A DNA stretch of 25,317 nucleotides, from the NCBI GenBank assembly GCA_011390455.1, contig JAABSI010000011.1:1-25317 (forward strand). The letters run 5' to 3'. A program made the translations under genes and the position numbers. Shown one piece after another: positions 7,946 to 14,143 of this stretch. The notes under the pieces were generated by a model. The model did not search any database. It saw only the letters and a list, made by a program, of their open reading frames with translations, and was not told where the DNA came from. Position 1 is the first letter of the stretch. Each line of letters opens with the position of its first letter. Source of the stretch: Trueperaceae bacterium (GTDB lineage: Bacteria > Deinococcota > Deinococci > Deinococcales > Trueperaceae).

Positions 7946-8988
7946 CCGGTCCAGCCCCCCTCCGCGGCCTCGATCGCGTGGTAGGTGAGGATCAGGTCGG
8001 CGCCGGCGCGGCGGATCGCGAGGAGCGTCTCGCGCACGGCGTCGGCGCGGTCGAGCGCGCCCACCGCGGCGGCGGCCTCGAGCATCGCGTACTCGCCCGA
8101 CACCTGGTAGGCGACGAGCGGCAGCGAGGTGGTCGCGCGCACCCGAGCGACCACGTCCAGGTAGGGGAGCGCGGGCTTGACGAGCAGCAGGTCGGCCCCC
8201 TCGGCGACGTCGAGCGCCGCTTCGACGTCGGCCTCGCGGAGGTTGCGCGGGTCCATCTGGTAGCTGCGGCGGTCGCTGGGGGGGCGCAGGTCGTGGTGCG
8301 CGGTCGCGCCGGCGGTCGCGGCTCCGCCGGGCGCGGATCCGGCCGCGTCGCGGAACGGCCCGTAGAAGGCCGAAGCGTACTTGACCGCGTACGCGAGCAC
8401 CGACACGCCCGAATGCCCGGCCGCGTCGAGCCCGGCGCGGATCGCCGCGACGCGGCCGTCCATCATGTCGGACGGGGCGACCACGTCGGCGCCCGCGTCG
8501 GCGTGGGCCACGGCCATGGAAGCGAGCAGCGGCAGCGTCGGGTCGTCGGCGACGACCGCGTGCGCTCCGTGCGCCCGACCGGGCGCCAACACGCCGCAGT
8601 GGCCGTGGTCGGTGTACCCGCACAAGCAGACGTCGGTCATCAGCACCAGGTCGTCGCCGAACGCCGCCCGGGCGGCGCGGAGCGCCGACGCCACCGGCCC
8701 TTCGGGATCGGCGGCGGCGCTTCCGAGCGGGTCCTTGGCGGTGCCGTCGACGACGCCGAAGAGCATCACGGAGCGCACGCCCGCGGCGAGCGCGCGTTCG
8801 AGCTCCGGCAGCAGGCGGTCGACCGACCGCCGCGCGACGCGCGGCAGCGAGGCGATCGGCTCGACCCGGTCGCGACCGCCCACGACGAAGGTCGGCCAGA
8901 TCAGATGCTCGGGCGCGACGAAGGTCTCGGCGACCAGGGCGCGAAGCGCCGGCGTGGCGCGCAGTCGGCGTGGACGCCGGGCGCTCAC
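7942..8988 (-). CDS. hemB: Delta-aminolevulinic acid dehydratase (porphobilinogen synthase)
   Basis: Condenses two 5-aminolevulinate molecules into porphobilinogen. Starting at the GTG (8988-8986) that overlaps the hemD stop gives 348 residues. The zinc-type active site is present: Cys121, Cys123 and Cys131 in TDVCLCGYTDHGHCG; Schiff-base lysines are Lys203 in YAVKYASAFYGPFRD and Lys271 in LLVKPALPYLD. SDMMDGRV and YQVSGEYAM match the family. Between GSAP (217-220) and DRRSYQMDP (239-247) there is an extra Ala/Gly/His-rich stretch of about 16 residues where most bacterial HemB proteins have only two or three, in the active-site lid. It is coupled to hemD and the kinase by 4-nt overlaps. Confidence 0.97.
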   Translation of the reverse strand: MSARRPRRLRATPALRALVAETFVAPEHLIWPTFVVGGRDRVEPIASLPRVARRSVDRLLPELERALAAGVRSVMLFGVVDGTAKDPLGSAAADPEGPVASALRAARAAFGDDLVLMTDVCLCGYTDHGHCGVLAPGRAHGAHAVVADDPTLPLLASMAVAHADAGADVVAPSDMMDGRVAAIRAGLDAAGHSGVSVLAYAVKYASAFYGPFRDAAGSAPGGAATAGATAHHDLRPPSDRRSYQMDPRNLREADVEAALDVAEGADLLLVKPALPYLDVVARVRATTSLPLVAYQVSGEYAMLEAAAAVGALDRADAVRETLLAIRRAGADLILTYHAIEAAEGGWTG

Positions 8989-9725
8989 GGGGCGGCGCTC
9001 CCGTCGCCGGACCGCCCGGCGGGCGCCGACCGCGCGACCGGCTCGCGCGCGAGCGCGGCGGCGACCGCTTCGGCGGTCGGCGTGGCGGCGACCGCCACCC
9101 GCCAGCCGCGCCGGCGCGCCGCCGCGGCGGTCGTCGGCCCGATCGCGACGATCAACGCCGCGCTCCCGACCGCCGCGGGGAGCGCGGAGACCCCGGAGGG
9201 GCTGGCGACGACGATCGCGTCGACCGGCGCTTCCACGCGCCAACCCAACCCGATGCGGTCGTACACGACCGCGATGCGCACCTCCACGCGACCGGCCCGC
9301 AAGCCGCGCGCGAGCGCGGGCCGGGCGCTCGATCCCTGGACCACGCCGACGGCTTCGCCTTGGCGCGGGCCGTCCGGGTGCGCGAGGACCTGGGTGGCGA
9401 GCGCGGCGGCCGTCGCGGGCCGCGCGACGAGGTCGACGTGCGCGCCCGCGGAGCGCAGCGCCGTGGCGGTGGCGGGCCCGACGGCGCCGAGCCGCGTGTC
9501 CGGATCGAACCCGAGGCCCAGCGCGCGCCATGCCTCGACCGCGGTGCGGCTGGGGTAGAGGCGCCAGCGGAGCGGCTCCAGCGCCGCCGCCGCGGCGCGG
9601 CTGGCGTCGTCGCTGCGCGGCTGCACCGCGATCAGCGGGCTGCGCACCGGATCGTGGCCCAGCGCGCGCAGGCGCGCCTCGAGGCCCTCCAGGCGGCCGC
9701 TCGAAGCGGTGATCGCGACCCTCAC
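8985..9725 (-). CDS. hemD: Uroporphyrinogen-III synthase
   Basis: Closes hydroxymethylbilane with inversion of ring D to yield uroporphyrinogen III. The 246-residue reading frame starts at GTG 9725-9723 (VRVAITASSGRLEGLEARL), overlapping the hemC stop as GTGA, and ends overlapping the hemB start. HemD sequences are poorly conserved, but the pattern is right: a first-domain start VAITASSGR, SRTAVEAW near residue 60, AVGPATATALRSAG, the second-domain VVASPSGVSAL, and IVAIGPTTAAAARRRGW near the C-terminus. Length and place between hemC and hemB support the call strongly. The alternative, a DUF of similar bilobal fold, is unlikely here. Confidence 0.93.
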   Translation of the reverse strand: MRVAITASSGRLEGLEARLRALGHDPVRSPLIAVQPRSDDASRAAAAALEPLRWRLYPSRTAVEAWRALGLGFDPDTRLGAVGPATATALRSAGAHVDLVARPATAAALATQVLAHPDGPRQGEAVGVVQGSSARPALARGLRAGRVEVRIAVVYDRIGLGWRVEAPVDAIVVASPSGVSALPAAVGSAALIVAIGPTTAAAARRRGWRVAVAATPTAEAVAAALAREPVARSAPAGRSGDGSAAP

Positions 9726-10633
9726 GCCCGCCGCCCCGGGCGCCCGAGCGCCTCGAACGCGAGCAGCGCCGCCCCTTCGGCGACGCGATGGTGCACGTCG
9801 ACGCGCGCGCCCTCGTACCAGGCGGCCAGCGCCATGTCGCCCTCGGCCGTGCGCGCGGCGTAGGCCCCGAGCGCCAGTTGGCATCCCGCGTCCAGGGCCG
9901 CCATCAGCCCGCGCTCGGCGGCGACCATGGGGAAGCCCCGGACGTCGTGGAGGTCGGTGAGGGGATCGCCGAGCGCGTCGCCGCGGCGGATCTCGAGCGC
10001 GAGCGCCCCCTGCGCGGGTGCCGGCAGGAAGACGGTCGGATCGAGGTCGATGCGCACCAAGCCGTCCAGGTCGAGGTCCAGGCGATCGAGGCCGGCCGCG
10101 GCGAGCATCACCGCGTCGAGCGGCTGGCCGTCGCGGGTGGCCTTGGACCGCGCCGCCCCGGCGCGCGTGGGGACGTTGCCCCGGATGCCGATCGCGGCGA
10201 GGTCGGGGCGGAGCGCGCGCAGTTGCGCCTGGCGCCGCACCGCGCCGGTGCCCACGCGCGCGCCCTGGGCGAGCGGCAGCGCGCCCGCGCCGGGATCGTG
10301 CGCGTCGGGGTGCACGAGCAGCACGTCGTGCACGGCCGCGCGCTCCGGCACGGCGGCCACCTCGAGACCGTCGGCGGGGGCCGCCGGGAGGTCCTTGAAC
10401 GAGTGCACGGCCAGGTCGGCGCGCCCGTCGCGCACCGCCTCCTGGACCGCCTTGACGAACACGCCCACGCCCACCTCGCGGATCGGCGCCGTGCTGCGGT
10501 CGCCCTCGGTGCTCACGAGCACGAGCTCGGTCGCCAGGCCGGACCGCTCCAGCCGCGCCGCGACCCAGCGGGCTTGCCAGAGCGCGAGGTCGCTCGCGCG
10601 GGTGGCGATGCGGACGGTGATCGGGCGGGTCAT
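9722..10633 (-). CDS. hemC: Porphobilinogen deaminase (hydroxymethylbilane synthase)
   Basis: Polymerises four porphobilinogens into hydroxymethylbilane using a covalent dipyrromethane cofactor. The 303-residue protein has RIATRASDLALWQA (8-21), the catalytic Asp81 in AVHSFKDLP, VGTGAVRRQAQL (127-138), IRGNVPTR (150-157), FLPAPAQGALALE (202-214) and the cofactor-attachment Cys251 in AGCQLALGAY. After the conserved GNVxTR the spacing to the next conserved DAVMLAAAGL is about six residues longer than in E. coli HemC. The ATG at 10633 follows AGGAGGT and overlaps the hemA stop; the stop overlaps hemD. Confidence 0.97.
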   Translation of the reverse strand: MTRPITVRIATRASDLALWQARWVAARLERSGLATELVLVSTEGDRSTAPIREVGVGVFVKAVQEAVRDGRADLAVHSFKDLPAAPADGLEVAAVPERAAVHDVLLVHPDAHDPGAGALPLAQGARVGTGAVRRQAQLRALRPDLAAIGIRGNVPTRAGAARSKATRDGQPLDAVMLAAAGLDRLDLDLDGLVRIDLDPTVFLPAPAQGALALEIRRGDALGDPLTDLHDVRGFPMVAAERGLMAALDAGCQLALGAYAARTAEGDMALAAWYEGARVDVHHRVAEGAALLAFEALGRPGRRA

Positions 10634-11850
10634 CGCTCGGCGACCTCCTGGAGGGCCGGTACGTCGGGTCCGGTGCGCGTCGGCTCGAGGGCCTGCAGGC
10701 CGGTCTCCTCGAGGAAGGTGCGGGCGGCGGCGAGGCCGTGCTCGCGGGCGACGGCGCGCAACCCTTTGACCGGCACGTGCGCCACGCGCCGGGCGAGGCG
10801 GCGCGCCTCGTCCGCGGGCAGCGCGTCGGCCAGGGTCGCCTCGAACCACCCCTGGAGGGCGCGGATCGAGGGCGCCAGGCTGCGCTCCGTCCAGGCGCCC
10901 ATCGCCTCGTCGATGCCGGTGCGCAGCAGCCCCTCGGCGGTGGCGAGGTGGCACGCCAGGGCGCCGCGGCGCGCCTCGCCCGCCACCTGCAGGGCGTCGA
11001 CGTCGAGCACCCGGACGCCGCGGGCGTGCGCCGCACCGCCGTCGATCGTACGGGGGATGCCGAGGTCGACGACCAGTCGGAGCGACGGGGCGCGGGCCAG
11101 CCACGCGTCGTCGATCAACCGACCGCCGCTGGTCGCACCGACCAGCACGTGCGCGTCGAGGTCGCGGCCGGCGACGTCGGCGAGCGCGCACGCCTCGGCG
11201 CCCAGCTCGTCGGCGACCGCGCGCGCTCGCGCGACGTCCCGGTTGACGACGACGAGCTCCACGCCGGGGATCGCAGCGAGCGAGCGCGAGGCGATCCGCC
11301 CCATCTCGCCGGCCCCGACGACCACCGCCCGGCCGCCGTGCGCGAGCACGGCCTCGACGTCCGCGCGCGCGAGGCTGAACAGGGAGGCGTCGCGCGGCGC
11401 CAGCGGCACCTCGCGCCGCACCCGCTTGGCGACCCGCAGCGCGGCGTCCACGGCGAACGACAGGGTCGGATCGATCCGGCCCTCGGCGCGCGCCAGCTGG
11501 ACGGCGTCGCGCACCTGCCGCATCACCTGGTCCTCGCCCGGGTTGAGGGCGTCGAGCGAGGACGCCACCCGCGCCAGCTGCTCGAGCGCGGCTTCGCCGA
11601 CGAAGGCGTACGGGCGCTTGCGGGCGTGGGCCGGCGTGATCGCCGCGCGCAGGCGGTCGACCCCGAGCCCCTCGGGGCGGGTGAGCACCACGTCGACGCG
11701 GTTGCACGTGCGCAGCTCGAACCACGACGCCACGCCCAACGCCGCGAGCCGCTCCGGAAGGGGGCGTTCGGCGTGGTCGGTCGCGTACGTTTCGAGCGCT
11801 TCGGCACCGCCGCGGCGGTGCGAGACGCCGATCAAGGTCAGGTGGTCCAC
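10630..11850 (-). CDS. hemA: Glutamyl-tRNA reductase, first gene of the hem operon
   Basis: NADPH-dependent reduction of Glu-tRNA(Glu) to glutamate-1-semialdehyde, the first committed step of the C5 heme pathway. 406 residues from the GTG at 11850-11848, which gives VDHLTLIGVSHRRGGAEALE; the active-site Cys49 lies in ELRTCNRVDV, PGEDQVMRQVRDA near residue 110 matches the family GEdQIlgQ motif, and VVVGAGEMGRIASRSL is the nucleotide-binding loop. No Shine-Dalgarno precedes the GTG; TACCCT lies 9 nt upstream, suggesting a nearly leaderless transcript. The reading frame stays open further upstream, but nothing there resembles HemA. It is followed by hemC with a 4-nt overlap. The partner HemL is not in the window. 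Confidence 0.96.
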   Translation of the reverse strand: MDHLTLIGVSHRRGGAEALETYATDHAERPLPERLAALGVASWFELRTCNRVDVVLTRPEGLGVDRLRAAITPAHARKRPYAFVGEAALEQLARVASSLDALNPGEDQVMRQVRDAVQLARAEGRIDPTLSFAVDAALRVAKRVRREVPLAPRDASLFSLARADVEAVLAHGGRAVVVGAGEMGRIASRSLAAIPGVELVVVNRDVARARAVADELGAEACALADVAGRDLDAHVLVGATSGGRLIDDAWLARAPSLRLVVDLGIPRTIDGGAAHARGVRVLDVDALQVAGEARRGALACHLATAEGLLRTGIDEAMGAWTERSLAPSIRALQGWFEATLADALPADEARRLARRVAHVPVKGLRAVAREHGLAAARTFLEETGLQALEPTRTGPDVPALQEVAER

Positions 11851-11859
11851 CGGTCGCAA

Positions 11860-11865
11860 AGGGTA
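11860..11865 (-). promoter_or_regulatory. -10-like TACCCT before hemA
   Basis: TACCCT on the minus strand ends 9 nt before the hemA GTG, 20 nt downstream of the 7-4-7 direct repeat. It is the likely main promoter -10 of the hem operon; no good -35 is visible, as expected if an activator substitutes. Confidence 0.45.
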
Positions 11866-11885
11866 CGGCGGCGGGGCCGGGGCGT

Positions 11886-11903
11886 GTGTCACCGAAGTGT
11901 CAC
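11886..11903. promoter_or_regulatory. Perfect 7-4-7 direct repeat, candidate OmpR/PhoB-type operator
   Basis: GTGTCAC (11886-11892), four bases CGAA, then GTGTCAC again (11897-11903), an 11-bp period. OmpR/PhoB-family regulators bind this layout (the E. coli pho box is two 7-bp CTGTCAT-like repeats 4 bp apart). It lies in the divergent region between hemA and the lipoprotein operon, so either or both could be controlled. The link to the regulator at 6063-6782 is an inference. Confidence 0.45.
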
Positions 11904-11991
11904 GCGGCGCGCTCGGGCACCGCGCCCGACGGCGACCCAGCGCCGTTAGGCGCACGCCGGGTTCGACGCCCGGTGCGCTCGCCGCGCGCCC

Positions 11992-11997
11992 TAGCCT
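11992..11997 (+). promoter_or_regulatory. Candidate -10 (TAGCCT) for the lipoprotein-Lnt operon
   Basis: TAGCCT lies 75 nt before the ATG at 12073, which has a clear Shine-Dalgarno AAGGAG at 12061-12066. No matching -35 is seen. An ordinary leadered transcript is suggested. Confidence 0.3.
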
Positions 11998-12072
11998 GCT
12001 CCCCACGCCGCAGCCGCGGCGCCCGTTTCTGGCGTCGGTGCGTACGCCCGGCGCGTTCGAAAGGAGCCCACC

Positions 12073-12690
12073 ATGCCTCGACCTCGTCCCCTCCTCCGCG
12101 TTCGGCCCGCACGCCGGCAGCCCCGGCGCTGGGCGCACGGGCCCCTCGGCGCCAGGGCCGGCCGCACCGCTCGCGTGCTCGGGCTGGCGCTGGCGGGCCT
12201 GCTCGCGACGCTCGTGCTCGCCGCGTGCCAGGGCGGCGCATCGGTCGCCGCCCCGGACGCCTGGACCGAGGCGGAGCTCGCCGGCGTGTTCGACCTGTCG
12301 GAACTCGGCACCGACCTCGTCGCGGCCGCCGACGGCGACCACCTGACGCTCGATGGGCGCGCCCTGCCGCCTGCCCTCCTCGAGCAGCTGCCGCACCTGT
12401 CGATGGGGCGCTCGCTGAACCTGCTGCGGCTGTCCGACGACGCCCTCTCGGCCATGGCGCCCGACGTCGCCGCCTTCCTCGTGCGCGCCGCGCCGGGCGA
12501 GCTCCGCGAGCACCTCCGTGGCTACGGCCTCGCCGTCCCGGACGTGCGTGCGGCGTGGAGCACGACCGGCGCGCTCGACCTCGCCGGACTCCGCGCGGTC
12601 GCCCAGCGGCTCGACGCCGCCGATGGCCTGCACGTCGCCGGCCTCGGTGCGGGAAGCCGCCTCCTCGCCGACCTCGGGGTACCGCGGTGA
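12073..12690 (+). CDS. Predicted lipoprotein of unknown function
   Basis: 205 residues; I do not recognise a family. A long Arg/Pro-rich start is followed by a hydrophobic stretch (about 35-50) and a lipobox ending in LAAC, with Cys52 the predicted lipidated residue, so it should be anchored in a membrane facing the envelope. The mature part is about 150 residues, rich in Leu, Ala and Asp and probably mainly helical, with no catalytic motif seen. AAGGAG at 12061-12066 supports the ATG, although the 34-residue n-region is unusually long. Its stop overlaps the next start as GTGA. It is the first gene of a four-gene operon ending in an Lnt-like acyltransferase, which could act on this lipoprotein. 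Confidence 0.8.
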   Translation: MPRPRPLLRVRPARRQPRRWAHGPLGARAGRTARVLGLALAGLLATLVLAACQGGASVAAPDAWTEAELAGVFDLSELGTDLVAAADGDHLTLDGRALPPALLEQLPHLSMGRSLNLLRLSDDALSAMAPDVAAFLVRAAPGELREHLRGYGLAVPDVRAAWSTTGALDLAGLRAVAQRLDAADGLHVAGLGAGSRLLADLGVPR

Positions 12691-13220
12691 CCCGGGCCGG
12701 TGCGCGCACCGCGTGGCTGTTGGCCGCGTGCCTGCTCCTCGGCGCCGCCCTCGCCGGTGGCGGTGGCGGCGGCGGCGGGGGAGGGACCGCCCCCAGCGAT
12801 CCCGAACCGTCCGACCCCATCCCCAGCTCGTCGCAGTACCGCTCCGCGGTCCTCTCCGGCTCCGTCGCCGACGGCTCCTACGACGTGTGGGCCTGCGGTC
12901 AGCCCAGCCTTGCGACGTACACCACCGCGCGCGGCTCGGCCAGCACCCAGAGCTCGCCGCACAAGTCGAGCTACCTGGCCCACAACGTCCGCCTGTACGT
13001 GAACGGTTCGCTCGTGGCGCGCTCGCCCGACGTCGTGCGCCGCGTGAGCGGGGCGAGCGAGACGAACTACATCTCCTCGCTGAGCCCCGTGTCCGTCGCG
13101 TACCGGCTCTCGTGCCCGCAAGCGCTGGTCGCGACGGTGGAGGCGCGCGGGTGGCACAAGGCGATCTCGATCCACGGGTACAGCGTCACCCTCTACACCT
13201 CCGACGCCTACTACGGATGA
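12687..13220 (+). CDS. Exported protein with poly-Gly linker, unknown function
   Basis: 177 residues from a GTG at 12687 overlapping the upstream stop (GTGA). A signal-like hydrophobic segment (about 9-23) leads straight into ten consecutive glycines (24-33) and a Pro/Ser/Asp linker (PSDPEPSDPIPSSS). The mature domain of about 130 residues is rich in Ser, Tyr and Val, with alternating strands and two cysteines that could form a disulfide. I recognise no family. In many lipoproteins a lipobox Cys is followed by a run of Gly; here the corresponding position reads LAG-Gly, so the lipidation Cys is absent. The only Cys in the signal region (residue 15) sits too early for a normal lipobox. Coupled on both sides by 4-nt overlaps. 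Confidence 0.75.
   Translation: MTRAGARTAWLLAACLLLGAALAGGGGGGGGGGTAPSDPEPSDPIPSSSQYRSAVLSGSVADGSYDVWACGQPSLATYTTARGSASTQSSPHKSSYLAHNVRLYVNGSLVARSPDVVRRVSGASETNYISSLSPVSVAYRLSCPQALVATVEARGWHKAISIHGYSVTLYTSDAYYG
12756..12785 (+). repeat. GGN codon run encoding ten glycines
   Basis: Ten glycine codons in a row (mostly GGC, with GGT, GGG and GGA) form a low-complexity tract directly after the signal segment of the gene at 12687. Such tracts can slip in length. Confidence 0.85.
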
Positions 13221-14143
13221 CGCGCCCCCTCCTCGCCCCCCCGGCGCCGAGGCGCCGGGGGGGCGCCCTCGTGCTCGCGCTGCTCCTGGCGACGTGGGCC
13301 ATCGGCCAAGCGGACCCGACGTCCTCCGGAGGCGCGGCGCCGACGCCGTGCGGCACGCTCGATGGGCTCGGCTTCGTCGTCCAGGGCGCGCTCGTCGGCG
13401 ATCACCTGCGGGCCACGTGGACCCTCGTCGCGGCGCCCGTCGCGGCGCCCGTGTTCCGTCCGCTCGTCTTCGTCGACGGCGTTCTGCGGACCGACTTCGG
13501 GCCGGTCGCCTTCCCGTGCGAACGGCCCGTGTCGGTCGAGGCGCCGGACCTCGGCGCGCGCGACGCCGTGCACTGGTTGCTCCACGGGTGGCCGCCGGTG
13601 CCGAGCGCGCTGACCGCGCTCGGCTTCGAGGAAGCGCGCGCCGCCTACGCGGCGCGCCTCCCCCCTGGCACGTTCGCGCTCGCGGACGTCGGGTTCGACC
13701 GGCCGATCGGCGGACGGGCGCGCGCGAGCGAGGCCGCCGCGACGCACGCCGCAGGGGTGCTCGTCGAGGACCGCGTCGAGGTCCCGGCGTGGGCGCTGCC
13801 GAGCGACGGTCGCGACGGCCGGGGCGGCGACGATCGGCTCGTGCGCGCACCGGTCGGAACGTCGCTGCCGGTCCGGATCGTGTACGCCGCTCCGGACGCG
13901 GCGCGCGTGCTGGCCATCTGCCTCCTCGACGGGGTCCAGGTGCCCGCCTTCGCGGGCGCATCGGCGGTCGCCGCCCGCCTCGAGCCGGGCGGGGTGCTCG
14001 TGCTCGACGGCGCTGTGCGGGTGCCGGGTCCGGGCTGGCACCGGCTCCACTGCCTGCTGCTCCCCGACGACGCGGACCCCGAGACGCCCACCCCGCCGCG
14101 GCCGCTGGCGGCGCTCTACGTGTGGGGCGCGGCTCCTCCGTGA
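13217..14143 (+). CDS. Exported protein with four cysteines, unknown function
   Basis: 308 residues; ATG at 13217 overlaps the upstream stop (ATGA) and the stop overlaps the next GTG. Residues 11-30 (RRRGGALVLALLLATWAIG) look like a signal peptide with likely cleavage near residue 32. The mature part has cysteines at 45, 101, 235 and 279, consistent with two disulfides in an extracytoplasmic protein, and many Val/Leu strands typical of a beta-sandwich. No family is recognised. It belongs to the lipoprotein-Lnt operon and is presumably an envelope protein serving the same purpose as its neighbours. Confidence 0.75.
   Translation: MTRPLLAPPAPRRRGGALVLALLLATWAIGQADPTSSGGAAPTPCGTLDGLGFVVQGALVGDHLRATWTLVAAPVAAPVFRPLVFVDGVLRTDFGPVAFPCERPVSVEAPDLGARDAVHWLLHGWPPVPSALTALGFEEARAAYAARLPPGTFALADVGFDRPIGGRARASEAAATHAAGVLVEDRVEVPAWALPSDGRDGRGGDDRLVRAPVGTSLPVRIVYAAPDAARVLAICLLDGVQVPAFAGASAVAARLEPGGVLVLDGAVRVPGPGWHRLHCLLLPDDADPETPTPPRPLAALYVWGAAPP

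Noticed and set aside
11957..11973. tRNA T-arm-like hairpin CCGGG-TTCGACG-CCCGG
   Set aside because: The 5-bp stem and 7-nt TTCGA loop match a T-arm, but no acceptor, D or anticodon arms and no CCA end can be fitted around it, so it is not a tRNA; possibly chance or a remnant.
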